The notes: generated from the letters alone by a model not told the origin. A stretch of 64,000 bases of DNA from Alkalibacterium iburiense (GCF_039521845.1 NZ_BAAACW010000017.1:12111-76110), one strand, 5' to 3'. Positions 1 to 9,296 are shown, counted from the stretch's first letter. Program-made: numbers and translations.

Positions 1-1721
1 TCAGCTAACTCATCTACTATCACAACAATATAAGGTAAAGGAAGCAACCCTTCATCGGTTTCCTGGTTTTTCTTTTTAATAAAGGTGTTATAACCTTCCA
101 TATTACGTGTGCCACTTGCCGCGAATAATTCGTAACGGCGTTCCATCTCCTGCACCACTTTATGAAGGGCTTGGGCAGCTTTTTTAGGATTGGTCACAAC
201 GGGTGTCAGTAAATGAGGTATCCCATTGTACATATTTAATTCAACCATTTTCGGGTCAATCATCATCAGCTTCACTTCGTTTGGTTTAGCCTTTAATAAT
301 AAACTCGTAATCATTCCGTTAATGGCCACTGATTTTCCTGAACCGGTTGCTCCTGCAACCAGCAGGTGAGGCATTTTCGATAAATCAGCCATGGCGACAT
401 TTCCGGCAATGTCTCTTCCCAGAGGGACTTCCAGTAATTTGTCTTTATTATTGACTTGTCCTTCAATGACATCTCTAAAGGATACCATACTGACTTCTGA
501 ATTCGGCACTTCAATACCAATAACAGCTTTACCTGGAATGGGTGCTTCCATTCGAATATCTTTCGCTGCTAAAGCCAGCGCGATATCATCTGTCAGACCC
601 ACAATTTTACTCACTTTTACACCTGTTGCTGGCTGTATTTCATACTTCGTAACAGCTGGTCCAAGATTGGCTTTTGTGACTTTTGCTTTAACTCCAAAAC
701 TCTCAAAGGTTTCTTCCAATTTTTGAACATTTTGTTGAATAATCGTGTATTCATCCGACTGATCCACGGCTTCTCTTTTATTTAAGAGTGACACTGGCGG
801 CAGTTTATAGGCTTCATTCTCTTCTTCTCCAATTTCAAAATCGACTGGTGAATCGTCTCCGTTATCCGGTTCTTCCGTTGCCATCGGTTCTTCTTGAGAA
901 GAAGTCTGATCGGCTGCTTGATTTTCCTGCTGTTTCTGTAACTCTTGGTACCCCTCAATTTCAAGGACAGTTTGCTCAGAAGCTTGTTCAGGAAACTCTT
1001 GGACAGTTTGTTCAACTGTTGACTCTTCTTGTGCTTCTTCCTTCTGTTTCTTCTCTTTTTTCTTTTTCGGTTTCTTCGTTTGTTTTCTGTTCTTTATTGC
1101 TGAACCTATTTTTGACGCTATAGATTTTCCTGATTGCACGAACCAGGAGAAAATCGCTTTTAGTCCATGTCTGATTCTGTCAAACAGTTTTCGGTAAGAC
1201 AATTGGAAAAATGTCATGATCCCTAAAAAGACTAAAGTCAAAATCATGATATAAGTCCCTACATAAGAAAACAAGAAATAACTGACGCTGAAAAATAATG
1301 CGCCTATCATTCCTCCTCCTAGGGTATTGCCTACACTATTGGAAGTAAACTGTGGCCAGAAAAAGCGCCACGTCGCCACTACGCTGTTAATGGATTCGTT
1401 CATAATAGGAGCGAACCATCTGGAATGTAGAAACACCAGCCATGCTGTGTAAAGTATGGCAACTCCTTTTGTTTTTGCCCCTTTATAACTGGGCCATGCT
1501 CCCTTTAAAATTAAATACACACCTGATGCTAATAATATAATAGCTAATAAAGTAAAGGTTTCCCCTACAAAAAATCTCAGGACATTTGTAAAGAACCTTC
1601 CTACAAATCCAAAGGATCCTAAAGCAAGCAAGCTGATAAATGATAAAATAAATCCTAATAATTCTGGTGCGACTGTATGCTGCTTTTTCTTTGGTCTCCC
1701 TCTTTTTCTTTTTCGTGCCAT
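1..1721 (-). CDS. ftsK: DNA translocase FtsK/SpoIIIE (C-terminal part beyond window)
   Basis: Septal DNA pump that moves chromosome ends across the closing division septum. About 573 residues are in the window; the rest lies beyond base 1. Visible order: a basic start (MARKRKRGRPKKK), about four hydrophobic membrane segments over residues 20-165, a Lys-rich then acidic Glu/Gln linker (about 200-310), the alpha/beta motor region and a Walker A motif GATGSGKS at residues 457-464. The window ends just after a Walker B stretch (IVVIVDELAD). The ATG at 1721 follows AAAGGAG at good spacing. The gene is divergent from acylphosphatase. Family assignment is firm; only the 3' truncation limits it. Confidence 0.96.
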   Translation of the reverse strand, partial: MARKRKRGRPKKKQHTVAPELLGFILSFISLLALGSFGFVGRFFTNVLRFFVGETFTLLAIILLASGVYLILKGAWPSYKGAKTKGVAILYTAWLVFLHSRWFAPIMNESINSVVATWRFFWPQFTSNSVGNTLGGGMIGALFFSVSYFLFSYVGTYIMILTLVFLGIMTFFQLSYRKLFDRIRHGLKAIFSWFVQSGKSIASKIGSAIKNRKQTKKPKKKKEKKQKEEAQEESTVEQTVQEFPEQASEQTVLEIEGYQELQKQQENQAADQTSSQEEPMATEEPDNGDDSPVDFEIGEEENEAYKLPPVSLLNKREAVDQSDEYTIIQQNVQKLEETFESFGVKAKVTKANLGPAVTKYEIQPATGVKVSKIVGLTDDIALALAAKDIRMEAPIPGKAVIGIEVPNSEVSMVSFRDVIEGQVNNKDKLLEVPLGRDIAGNVAMADLSKMPHLLVAGATGSGKSVAINGMITSLLLKAKPNEVKLMMIDPKMVELNMYNGIPHLLTPVVTNPKKAAQALHKVVQEMERRYELFAASGTRNMEGYNTFIKKKNQETDEGLLPLPYIVVIVDELA

Positions 1722-1750
1722 TTCGAAACTCCTTTCTCCTTTTCTGGTCT

Positions 1751-1756
1751 AGTATA
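1751..1756 (-). promoter_or_regulatory. extended -10 element for ftsK
   Basis: On the minus strand TGGTATACT is an extended -10 (TGn plus TATACT) about 30 bases before the ftsK ATG. No convincing -35 box is seen 17 bases upstream, which fits an extended -10 promoter. Confidence 0.5.
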
Positions 1757-1820
1757 CCATGAATAAAAGGCTCAAGGTAGACTGCACTTTACTGTTTACA
1801 TGATAGGTACACCTTATCTT

Positions 1821-1850
1821 TTGACCAATGTTCACTCCTAAAGGTACACT
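1821..1850 (+). promoter_or_regulatory. sigma-A promoter for acylphosphatase
   Basis: TTGACC (1821-1826) and TACACT (1845-1850) with an 18-base spacer. An upstream in-frame ATG at 1828 lies inside this promoter, so it cannot be the start; the ATG at 1879 is. Confidence 0.6.
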
Positions 1851-1878
1851 AAAGATAGAAGAAAAGGAGGCGGAGAAA

Positions 1879-2250
1879 ATGGGTTCATTTTTTAAAGAGT
1901 TTTTGAATAAGGGGAAAAATAGAGAGTCTAATGGAGAAGTCATCTATACAAATGATCCGCAAACGGAAGAGGGGAAACAAAAAGCACGCATGGAGATTTC
2001 CGGAAAGGTTCAAGGTGTCGGCTTTCGGTTCTCTGCTAAGAATGCAGCAGATGAATTAGGGATTAAAGGACTGGTCCGTAATGAAAGTGACGGAACGGTG
2101 TATGTAGAAGCTATAGGGGATAAAGAGAGCTTATCCTCATTTATTGAAGCGATGCGCAAAGGACCTAGCCCAGCAGCTGATGTAGACAAGGTCGTAGTGA
2201 CTTTTGATTCAAATATTGAAGAAAAACCTAATTTTTCTCAAGCGAATTGA
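1879..2250 (+). CDS. acyP: acylphosphatase
   Basis: Small enzyme hydrolysing carboxyl-phosphate bonds of acyl phosphates such as acetyl phosphate. The 123-residue product carries the family signature GKVQGVGFRF with the phosphate-binding Arg, followed by the catalytic Asn in VRNESDGTVYVEAIG. An extra N-terminal stretch of about 35 residues (FFKEFLNKGK...) precedes the roughly 90-residue domain, longer than usual. The start was chosen from AGGAGG at 1865-1870, 8 bases before the ATG; the preceding in-frame ATG falls within the promoter. It stands just upstream of yidC, a neighbour arrangement also known in other Bacilli. Confidence 0.9.
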   Translation: MGSFFKEFLNKGKNRESNGEVIYTNDPQTEEGKQKARMEISGKVQGVGFRFSAKNAADELGIKGLVRNESDGTVYVEAIGDKESLSSFIEAMRKGPSPAADVDKVVVTFDSNIEEKPNFSQAN

Positions 2251-2333
2251 ATTTCCTTTTCCTTTAATGTATAGTGTGGAGTAGCGTGTTATCCAATAGC
2301 ACAAATCAACTATTATTAAGGGATTGAATTATT

Positions 2334-3308
2334 TTGACAAAACGAATGAAACGGTGGCTCCTCTCCGGTGGAATGCTTACAATTGTACTCTTCTTATCCG
2401 GATGTATGAGAGTCGATCAGGAAGGAAATCCGACAGGTGGATTTTCACAATTTTTATATGACTATCTGGTTATCCCCACTCAGCAGTTTATTGAAATACT
2501 GGCTGATTTTTTTGGAAGTTACGGATTGGCTATTATTGCCATCACAATCATTGTCCGTATTCTGATTTTACCTTTATCTATTAAGCAACAACGTTCCACG
2601 ATGGAACAGCAGGTAAAAATGGAAGCTATCAAACCAGCTACTCAAGAGATTCAAGAAGAAATGAAAGAAACAGATGACCCACAAGAAAAACAAGAATTGC
2701 AGCAAGAACTGATGGAAGTCTATCGCGAAAACAATGTAAGTATGCTCGGTGGCTTATCGGGGTGTTTGCCTCTCTTAATCCAAATGCCGGTCTTTACTGC
2801 GATGTTCCAAGCGATTCGAATGTCTGAATCCATCGCTTCTGCGACATGGTTAGGGATTCAATTAGGAGACAGAAGTGTTATTTTAGCTGTTGTGACTGGT
2901 CTTTTATACTATGTTCAATCAAGAGTAATGATGATGGGGATGCCTGAAGAACAGCGTAACCAGTCTAAAACAATGATGCTGATGAACCCAGTCATGATAC
3001 TGATGTTTTCTATTACAGGTCCAGCTGGTTTAACTCTTTACTGGTTTGCAGGTGGAATCGTTGCTATCATCCAATCTCTCGTGACTAACTTATACTACAA
3101 GCCTAAATTAGAAAAAGAATTAAAAGAAAAACACGGAGACGTACAGGTTGTCGAACGAAAAAGACGCCCACGCAAACAAACGAAACACGTTCAGCAAGAA
3201 AGAACAGGAGCAAATCCAGCTCCTTCAGCACGTGACAGACGTCGAAATCAAAGTCCCTTTGAACAAAAAGGACGAAGAAACGCTGGAAAACAACAACGCA
3301 ATAGATAG
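2334..3308 (+). CDS. yidC: membrane protein insertase YidC/OxaA, lipoprotein form
   Basis: Inserts and folds membrane proteins, alone or with SecYEG. The 324-residue product has a lipoprotein signal with lipobox LSGC (Cys 24), then the 60KD_IMP/YidC domain with five membrane segments: IVRILILPLSIKQQ with the conserved cytoplasmic Arg, a charged coiled-coil cytoplasmic hairpin, GCLPLLIQMPVF, and a last segment near LYWFAGGI. The C-terminal 60 residues are strongly basic (RKRRPRKQTKH...), typical of ribosome-contacting YidC2/OxaA2 tails. TTG was chosen as start because AAGGG sits 11 bases upstream; the next ATG (2346) is too far from it. Confidence 0.95.
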   Translation: MTKRMKRWLLSGGMLTIVLFLSGCMRVDQEGNPTGGFSQFLYDYLVIPTQQFIEILADFFGSYGLAIIAITIIVRILILPLSIKQQRSTMEQQVKMEAIKPATQEIQEEMKETDDPQEKQELQQELMEVYRENNVSMLGGLSGCLPLLIQMPVFTAMFQAIRMSESIASATWLGIQLGDRSVILAVVTGLLYYVQSRVMMMGMPEEQRNQSKTMMLMNPVMILMFSITGPAGLTLYWFAGGIVAIIQSLVTNLYYKPKLEKELKEKHGDVQVVERKRRPRKQTKHVQQERTGANPAPSARDRRRNQSPFEQKGRRNAGKQQRNR

Positions 3309-3318
3309 TCAGTCGTTT

Positions 3319-3367
3319 AAACGGATGACTCTCTGGCTTCTAGCCTAAGAGTCATCCGTTTTTTTTG
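3319..3367 (+). terminator. intrinsic terminator of yidC
   Basis: A perfect 14-bp stem (AAACGGATGACTCT with AGAGTCATCCGTTT) with a 15-base loop is followed by a run of T. Confidence 0.92.
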
Positions 3368-3375
3368 TGTGAAAA

Positions 3376-3418
3376 ACCCTCTTTAAAGTATGATTGTTTC
3401 TCACACTTCAAAGAGGGT
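3376..3418 (-). terminator. intrinsic terminator of arlS
   Basis: Inverted repeat ACCCTCTTT-AAAGT against ACTTCAAAGAGGGT, abutting the arlS stop codon. On the minus strand it is followed by TTTTTC. Confidence 0.8.
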
Positions 3419-3419
3419 G

Positions 3420-4934
3420 TTATTGCGTTTCATCTTCTTCGGTTAATTTAGGGAATCTCACTCTGAAGATGGACCCATGATCGAGTACACTTTCAGCCGT
3501 AATCCTTCCATGGTACCCTTCAACCAATTGCTTGGCGATGGATAAGCCTAGACCGTTTCCACCTTTATGGCGGCTTCGTGCTTTGTCCACTCTGTAAAAT
3601 CGGTTGAATATTTTTTCTGTATCTTCTTGGGTCATCCCTTCCCCATAGTCTTGAATGGCTATTTGTATAGTCATTCCGTTGTCAGATACACTCAGATGTA
3701 CTTCTTTGCGGTCTGTAGAATACTTCACAGCATTATCTAACAGAATAATTAAGATTTGCTCCAAGTGATTCCTATAGATGTTAATGGTCGTATCGTCGTC
3801 AATGTCATCGTCTAAAATGAATGTGAAATCCGGATGGACCAATTTGAAATTATTAAAAGTCTGAGTGACAATGTCTTTTACGACTGTCCGCTCGTGTTTG
3901 TAGTGAATTTCTACTTGTTCGGCTCGTGATAAATCAAGCATTTCCTGCACTAAACTCTTCATGCGTTCCATTTCTTGAAGAGATGCGCTCAAGGATTCTT
4001 CTAAAATAGCAGGATCATCCTTGCCCCATCGATTGAGTAATTTCATATGCCCCTCTACAACTGCGACAGGAGTTCTCAATTCGTGAGAGACGTCTTCCAC
4101 AAACTGTTTTTGCTGTTCAATATTTCTTTGCATGCGGTCCAGCATAGCGTTATAGGCATTGGCTAATTCAGTCAGTTCATCATTTCCGTCTCCGACATCT
4201 ATACGTTCATCTGATTCCGGTTCTTTTTCAATGATATGCATCGCTTCTGTTAATCGACGAATCGGCTGCAAGAAAGAAAAGGCAATGATATACCCTATTA
4301 TTCCACTAAATAATAAAGCAATGACTCCTGTCAGCAAAATAGCTCCCAGAATGCTCTGAAACAATTGATGATAGGATGACAAAGTATTGATGACTTGAAC
4401 ATATCCTATACGTTGGTTGTTAAAAAAAGAGTTTATGGGAGATACGGCTGACAAGGTTTCCCCGTAAGGGCCGTCTTCAATCATTTCCATCTGCATCGTA
4501 TCTCTAGGCACAAAATCAACGGAGTCCAGAGAGACTGTTTCATAAAGGGGTTCCCCATCTGAATTAAATATTCGGATGACAATACTGCCTTGGCTGCTAC
4601 TCATTCTTCTATTTCTAAGGTTAGTTGACTCTTCGATGATGGGAAACTCAGGTGTAAAATAAAAATCCTGCTGATTTAACATCGAATTGACATCATCTTC
4701 CGACAAGTCATAGTAATTCTGACCAAGCCGTTCCGTTATATTATAAACGACGTTTCTAACAGCTTGCTGTTCATCATCTATCATAATTTGCTGAAACGTA
4801 ATAAACAGAATCGCTGAAAAAATAGTGTACGTTAAAAATAGTGCAATTGCAGCCCCGATAGTCCACTTCCATCTCAATGAAATGCGTTTTGTTTTATTTA
4901 TATTCGTCGTATCAATGGCTGCTTGTGTTCTCAC
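3420..4934 (-). CDS. arlS: sensor histidine kinase, ArlS-like
   Basis: Membrane sensor kinase of a two-component system. The 504 residues hold a first membrane segment (about 24-49), an extracellular sensor of about 140 residues, a second segment (about 195-222), HAMP, then the H-box FVEDVSHELRTP with phospho-accepting His near 284, and an HATPase domain with the N box (LDNAVKYS) and G boxes (DYGEGM, GNGLGLSIAKQLV). The text around the H-box (VVEGHMKLLNRWGKDDPAILEESL) closely resembles staphylococcal ArlS, which affects autolysis and adhesion. The start overlaps the arlR stop by 4 bases, indicating translational coupling. Subfamily naming is by resemblance only. Confidence 0.82.
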   Translation of the reverse strand: MRTQAAIDTTNINKTKRISLRWKWTIGAAIALFLTYTIFSAILFITFQQIMIDDEQQAVRNVVYNITERLGQNYYDLSEDDVNSMLNQQDFYFTPEFPIIEESTNLRNRRMSSSQGSIVIRIFNSDGEPLYETVSLDSVDFVPRDTMQMEMIEDGPYGETLSAVSPINSFFNNQRIGYVQVINTLSSYHQLFQSILGAILLTGVIALLFSGIIGYIIAFSFLQPIRRLTEAMHIIEKEPESDERIDVGDGNDELTELANAYNAMLDRMQRNIEQQKQFVEDVSHELRTPVAVVEGHMKLLNRWGKDDPAILEESLSASLQEMERMKSLVQEMLDLSRAEQVEIHYKHERTVVKDIVTQTFNNFKLVHPDFTFILDDDIDDDTTINIYRNHLEQILIILLDNAVKYSTDRKEVHLSVSDNGMTIQIAIQDYGEGMTQEDTEKIFNRFYRVDKARSRHKGGNGLGLSIAKQLVEGYHGRITAESVLDHGSIFRVRFPKLTEEDETQ

Positions 4935-5623
4935 GTACGCATCACGTATCCTGTTCCTCTTACGGTCTGGATGTAACTCTCCTTACCAGGGACATCTATC
5001 TTATTACGTAAATAACGGATATACACATCCACCACATTTGTTTCTACTTCTGTTTCGTAACCCCACACTTTATTCAAAAGAACTTCTCTTGATAAAACAA
5101 TATTGACGTTTTCCATCAATTCAACCAGCAATTCGTATTCCCGTTTGGTTAACTCGATGATTTCATCTCCACGCTTCACCACTCGGTTCTCTTTCTCTAC
5201 AACAATATCTCTGTACGTAATCGTTGTTTGACGGCTTACATTTTCTTCAGATTCAATATCGATTCGACGAAGTAAAGCACGCATGCGAGCAAGCAATTCT
5301 TCAATTGCAAAAGGTTTAACGACATAGTCATCTGCGCCATGATCAAAACCTGAGACTCGGTCAATGACAGAATCTCTCGCTGTCATCATAATAATAGGGA
5401 CATTGCTGACTTGTCTAATACGACGAGCAACATCAATCCCATTTAATTCTGGGAGCATTAAATCGAGTAAAATAACATCCCATTTGACGTTTTCATTGGT
5501 CGCCGCTTCTAAACCAGATCGTCCATCAAAACGGACTTCCGTTTCAAATCCCTCATGAGTTAACTCTAACTCTACAAAACGAGCCAAGTTCTTTTCATCT
5601 TCAATAATTAATACTTTTGCCAC
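4931..5623 (-). CDS. arlR: response regulator, ArlR-like (OmpR family)
   Basis: DNA-binding partner of the adjacent kinase. It has a receiver domain with acidic pocket IIEDE, phospho-acceptor Asp near 54 (LLDLMLPELNG) and conserved Lys in VVKPFAIEELLARMRALLRR, then an OmpR-type winged helix (LTKREYELL; TVRGTGYVMR at the end). The opening AKVLIIEDEKNLARFVELEL strongly resembles ArlR. Two in-frame GTGs are possible: the outer one (5632) overlaps the Shine-Dalgarno sequence, whereas the GTG at 5623 lies 8 bases after AGGAG and is chosen, giving 230 residues. It is the first gene of a two-gene operon. Confidence 0.86.
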   Translation of the reverse strand: MAKVLIIEDEKNLARFVELELTHEGFETEVRFDGRSGLEAATNENVKWDVILLDLMLPELNGIDVARRIRQVSNVPIIMMTARDSVIDRVSGFDHGADDYVVKPFAIEELLARMRALLRRIDIESEENVSRQTTITYRDIVVEKENRVVKRGDEIIELTKREYELLVELMENVNIVLSREVLLNKVWGYETEVETNVVDVYIRYLRNKIDVPGKESYIQTVRGTGYVMRT

Positions 5624-5751
5624 CGGCTTCACTCCTACATTTTTCTATACTGTTTTTATCCATTCATCAGTTTACAATCCTATTATCATGCTCTTTTAGT
5701 TTACCATAATTTATTCATTTAGGAAATCGAAGAACTTTCAACTTAAACATG

Positions 5752-5787
5752 AAAATAGCAGGTTTCTAGAAAGAAACCTACTATTTT
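5752..5787 (-). terminator. probable terminator of gnd
   Basis: A 15-bp stem with one mismatch (AAAATAGTAGGTTTC against GAAACCTGCTATTTT on the minus strand). The T run after it is short (TTTTC), so strength is uncertain. Confidence 0.6.
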
Positions 5788-5801
5788 GTCTTGATTAAAT
5801 T

Positions 5802-7241
5802 TTAGTCCCAGCGTTCTTCGCCATTGTCTCCGTACCAGTCAAAGTGGTAGCTTCCTTCTTTATCCACACGTTCATACGTATGAGCTCCGAAGTAGTCTCT
5901 TTGAGCTTGAATAATATTAGCCGGAAGACGTTCAGAACGGTAAGAATCATAGTAAGCAATCGCTGATGAAAAGGCGGGTACAGGAATACCATGTTGAACC
6001 GCTAAGCCAACCAAATCCCTAACGGACTGCTGGTAACGTTCAGAAATATCCATAAAGTATTCATCCAGTACTAAGTTCTTCAACTCCGGGTTGCGTTCAT
6101 ATGCTTCTGTTATTTTTTGTAAGAAGCGGGCTCTAATGATACACCCTGCTCGGAAAATTTTGGCAATTTCTCCGTATTGAAGGTCCCATCCGTATTCTTT
6201 GGAAGCAGAACCCATTTGAGCGAATCCTTGAGCATAACTCATAATTTTACTGAAGTACAGCGCCTCTCTCATCTTTTCAATGAGTTCTTTCTTATCTCCC
6301 GTGAATGCTTTCTTCTCAGGTTTAGGCAAGACTTTGCTGGCTTCTACACGTTCTTCTTTCATTGCTGAAATGTAACGAGCATAAACGGATTCTGTAATTA
6401 ACGGCAGAGGCAAGCCTAAATCTAGAGCACTTTGAGATGTCCATTTTCCAGTTCCTTTACTTCCGGAACGGTCTAGAATAATATCAACAACCGGTTTGCC
6501 TGTTTCCGGATCGACTTTCGTCAAAGCATCCGCAGTAATTTCAATTAAGAAACTGTCTAATTCACCTGTGTTCCACTCTCTAAAGACTTCAGCCATTTCG
6601 TCGTTTGACAAACCGACTACATCTTTAAGCAAGTGGTAGGATTCAGCAATCAACTGCATGTCTCCATACTCGATGCCGTTATGCACCATTTTAACATAGT
6701 GTCCGGCTCCATTTGGACCAATGTACGTCACACACGGCTCTCCGTCTGCAGGAGCTTTAGCCGAAATTTCTTCTAACATCGGCGCGACTAAATCATACGC
6801 TTCTTTTTGTCCGCCCGGCATAATAGATGGGCCTAAAAGGGCTCCTTCTTCTCCACCGGATACCCCTGTTCCTATAAAGTTAATACCTGAGTTCGCTAAC
6901 TCTTCACTGCGTCTCATTGTATCCTTATAGAATGTATTTCCGCCATCGATTAAAATATCCCCTTTATCCAAATAAGGCAGTAACTGCTGAATCACAGCAT
7001 CTGTTCCTTTTCCAGCTTGAACCATTAATAATATTTTTCGAGGAGTTTCTAAAGAGTTAACGAACTCTTCAATATCATAGGTTGCGACAAGCTTCTTATC
7101 TGGATGTTCTTTCATGACATCATCTGTCTTAGCACTTGTACGGTTATAGATAGAGACTGAGTACCCTCTACTTTCGATGTTTAAAGCTAAATTTTTTCCC
7201 ATTACCGCCATTCCAATGACGCCAACTTGCTGCTTGGTCAT
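5802..7241 (-). CDS. gndA: 6-phosphogluconate dehydrogenase, decarboxylating
   Basis: Oxidises 6-phosphogluconate to ribulose 5-phosphate and CO2 with reduction of NADP, in the pentose phosphate pathway. The 479 residues have the usual length. The N-terminal Rossmann motif is GVIGMAVMGKNLALN. The substrate site shows GVSGGEEGA and the catalytic Lys region GHYVKMVHNGIEYGDMQ. The signature ILDRSGSKGTGKWT is present, and the C-terminal tail holds FHTDW-type residues (HFDWYGD). The ATG follows GAAGGGG. It appears monocistronic with its own promoter and terminator. Confidence 0.97.
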   Translation of the reverse strand: MTKQQVGVIGMAVMGKNLALNIESRGYSVSIYNRTSAKTDDVMKEHPDKKLVATYDIEEFVNSLETPRKILLMVQAGKGTDAVIQQLLPYLDKGDILIDGGNTFYKDTMRRSEELANSGINFIGTGVSGGEEGALLGPSIMPGGQKEAYDLVAPMLEEISAKAPADGEPCVTYIGPNGAGHYVKMVHNGIEYGDMQLIAESYHLLKDVVGLSNDEMAEVFREWNTGELDSFLIEITADALTKVDPETGKPVVDIILDRSGSKGTGKWTSQSALDLGLPLPLITESVYARYISAMKEERVEASKVLPKPEKKAFTGDKKELIEKMREALYFSKIMSYAQGFAQMGSASKEYGWDLQYGEIAKIFRAGCIIRARFLQKITEAYERNPELKNLVLDEYFMDISERYQQSVRDLVGLAVQHGIPVPAFSSAIAYYDSYRSERLPANIIQAQRDYFGAHTYERVDKEGSYHFDWYGDNGEERWD

Positions 7242-7310
7242 TATAAATCCCCTTCCGTCACATAAATAATTTAAAAAGCTCTTTCATTGACCACTCACTG
7301 TTCACTCCTT

Positions 7311-7339
7311 ATAGTAACAAATATTGAACACTTTTGGAA
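7311..7339 (-). promoter_or_regulatory. putative promoter of gnd
   Basis: On the minus strand TTCCAA (7339-7334) and TACTAT (7316-7311) are separated by 17 bases, about 70 bases before the gnd start. Confidence 0.5.
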
Positions 7340-7354
7340 CTATCTTCTGAGCGC

Positions 7355-7383
7355 TTGCATTCTTTTCCCTATTTCAGTAAACT
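7355..7383 (+). promoter_or_regulatory. putative promoter of the DUF4044 gene
   Basis: TTGCAT (7355-7360) and TAAACT (7378-7383) with a 17-base spacer, 40 bases before the small ORF. Confidence 0.5.
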
Positions 7384-7422
7384 GTTAGGTGAATACGAAG
7401 ATAAGAAAGTTGGTGTCAACTT

Positions 7423-7545
7423 ATGTCTAAAAAAACAGATAAAAAAAGTTCAAGTAGTCTCGCTTCTAAATTAATTATATGGGTATTAGTTATTTCTATG
7501 GCCATTCCAGCCATCGCATCTTTCCTAGGTGTTATTTTAAACTAA
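7423..7545 (+). CDS. small single-pass membrane protein, DUF4044 type
   Basis: A 40-residue ORF with a basic Ser-rich head (MSKKTDKKSSSSLASK) followed by one hydrophobic segment of about 22 residues (IIWVLVISMAIPAIASFLGVIL). This is the layout of the DUF4044 family of Lactobacillales, whose function is not known to me. The ORF is framed by its own promoter and terminator and converges on recN. The Shine-Dalgarno sequence is weak (GGTG region), the main reason for caution. Confidence 0.75.
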   Translation: MSKKTDKKSSSSLASKLIIWVLVISMAIPAIASFLGVILN

Positions 7546-7550
7546 GAATG

Positions 7551-7587
7551 AAAGCCTTCTGTTTCTAAAAAGAACAGGAGGCTTTTT
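7551..7587 (+). terminator. intrinsic terminator after the DUF4044 gene
   Basis: Stem AAAGCCTTCTGTTTC against GAACAGGAGGCTTT followed by TTTT. It lies between convergent genes; the T run favours the plus strand. Confidence 0.85.
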
Positions 7588-7598
7588 TAATTGTCCTT

Positions 7599-9296
7599 TT
7601 AAGCTTTACGTCTTTCTTTTTTCTGCTCCGCAATTTTTAATAATTCTTCTGCTGTTTCAATCGTTAACTGGGTCAGTTCTTCACCAGACAACATGCGAGC
7701 GACTTCTTCCGTTCGCTCTCGGCCCGTAATTATCTCCACCAACGTACGCGTTCGATCGTTTTCTATTTTCTTCATAATATAAAGGTGCTGGTCAGCCATA
7801 GCGGCTACTTGAGGCAAGTGAGTAATACATAAAACTTGTGAATGCACTGCGACAGAATGAATCTTGTCCGCAATAGCTTGAGCCACACGTCCGCTGACAC
7901 CCGTATCCACTTCATCAAAAATAATGCTGGTAATTCCTTGAGACTGAGAAAAAATGGTCTTCATCGCCAGCATCATACGCGATAACTCTCCACCTGAAGC
8001 CACTCGGGCCAAAGGTTTTAACGGCTCGCCTGGATTCGTCGCAACGAAAAATTCTACCTTATCCTGTCCATTCTCATTTAACTCTGAAGCTTGGTTGAAA
8101 ACGACAGAAAACGTCACTTTTTCCATGTACAACTCTTTCAACTGATCTAAAATCGACCGCTGCAACTGATGAGCCGTCTGTCTTCTAAGTTCCGTCAATT
8201 CTTCTGCTAAAAGCAGAGCCTCTTCTTTACGGTCCTTGATTCGTTTACTCAAGTAGTCGACTTGTTCTTCCCTATTAGACAGTTGGTTCAATTCCGCTTC
8301 GGCCTGTTCGTAGTGAGTTAATATCGCTTCGACTGAGTGACCATACTTTCTTTTTAATTGCTGAATGAGATTGAGTCGCTCTTCGATTTCATTCAAACGT
8401 TCTTCATCATACTCCAACTGATCTAACTCATTATAAATCGCACTCGCAATTTCTTGCAGCTGGAAAAAAGTAGAGGACAAATGCTCCGATACATCCTTAA
8501 ACTTCCCGTCCATGTCTTCTATGCTTTCCATCTGCTCCATCGCTTCGCCTACCAGGTCCAATCCTCCGCTGATTTCTTCTCCCTGCAAGGCCTTGTAACT
8601 GGCTGATAAAGCTTCCACAATGGATTGATAATTCGCTAGCAATTTCTCTTCTTCCAGTAATTCTTCTTCTTCGTTTGGTTGAAGCTGGGCTTCTTTAATT
8701 TCTTCTACTTGGTATTCCAGTATGTCTAACCGTTGAGCGAGTTCTTGTTCATTAAACTGCCAGTTTTTTCTTTCTTTTACGAGTTCTCTATATTCTCGGT
8801 ACACTTTCTGGTAAGCTGCTTTTTTCAATGCCAATTCTTCTGATCCATACTGATCGAGCAGATGGATATGATTGTCGGTCACCATTAATTCCTGATGTTC
8901 ATTTTGACCATGAATATCAATCAAATGGCTCCCCATTTCTTTTAAAGCCGCAATGGTTACAATGCTTCCATTCACCCGGCAGACATTTCTACCACTCGCA
9001 AAAATTTCTCTTTGAATAAGTAAGGTCTGGTCGGCTTCTTCAATTTCATACTGCTTAAATAAGCGTGTTAAAGCGGCCGTAGGGCTATAGGTGAATTGCC
9101 CTTCCAGCACACATTTCTTTTTGCCGTAGCGAACAAACTCAGTTGATCCTCTGCCACCTGCCAGTAAGCCTACCGCATCAATAATAATAGATTTTCCTGC
9201 TCCTGTTTCCCCTGTCAAGACAGTCATGCCTTGATTAAATTCCAGTGCCATTTCTTTAATGATGGCAAAATCTTTAATACGCAATGATTCTAACAA
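7599..9296 (-). CDS. recN: DNA repair protein RecN
   Basis: SMC-like ATPase recruited early to double-strand breaks. Walker A is GETGAGKS near residue 34. A long coiled-coil region (about 150-360) is rich in Glu, Leu and Gln. The C-terminal ABC signature is ASGGELSRMMLAM and Walker B is SIIFDEVDTGVSG. A GTG at 9317 is possible, but its Shine-Dalgarno sequence is too close; the TTG at 9296 follows AGAGGTG at 5 bases and gives MLESLRIKDFAII, the family's usual beginning (565 residues). It stands next to argR, as in Bacillus. Confidence 0.95.
   Translation of the reverse strand: MLESLRIKDFAIIKEMALEFNQGMTVLTGETGAGKSIIIDAVGLLAGGRGSTEFVRYGKKKCVLEGQFTYSPTAALTRLFKQYEIEEADQTLLIQREIFASGRNVCRVNGSIVTIAALKEMGSHLIDIHGQNEHQELMVTDNHIHLLDQYGSEELALKKAAYQKVYREYRELVKERKNWQFNEQELAQRLDILEYQVEEIKEAQLQPNEEEELLEEEKLLANYQSIVEALSASYKALQGEEISGGLDLVGEAMEQMESIEDMDGKFKDVSEHLSSTFFQLQEIASAIYNELDQLEYDEERLNEIEERLNLIQQLKRKYGHSVEAILTHYEQAEAELNQLSNREEQVDYLSKRIKDRKEEALLLAEELTELRRQTAHQLQRSILDQLKELYMEKVTFSVVFNQASELNENGQDKVEFFVATNPGEPLKPLARVASGGELSRMMLAMKTIFSQSQGITSIIFDEVDTGVSGRVAQAIADKIHSVAVHSQVLCITHLPQVAAMADQHLYIMKKIENDRTRTLVEIITGRERTEEVARMLSGEELTQLTIETAEELLKIAEQKKERRKA

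Noticed and set aside
1828..1878. N-terminal extension of acylphosphatase from an upstream ATG
   Set aside because: The ATG lies within the -35/-10 region and has no ribosome site; AGGAGG fits the ATG at 1879.
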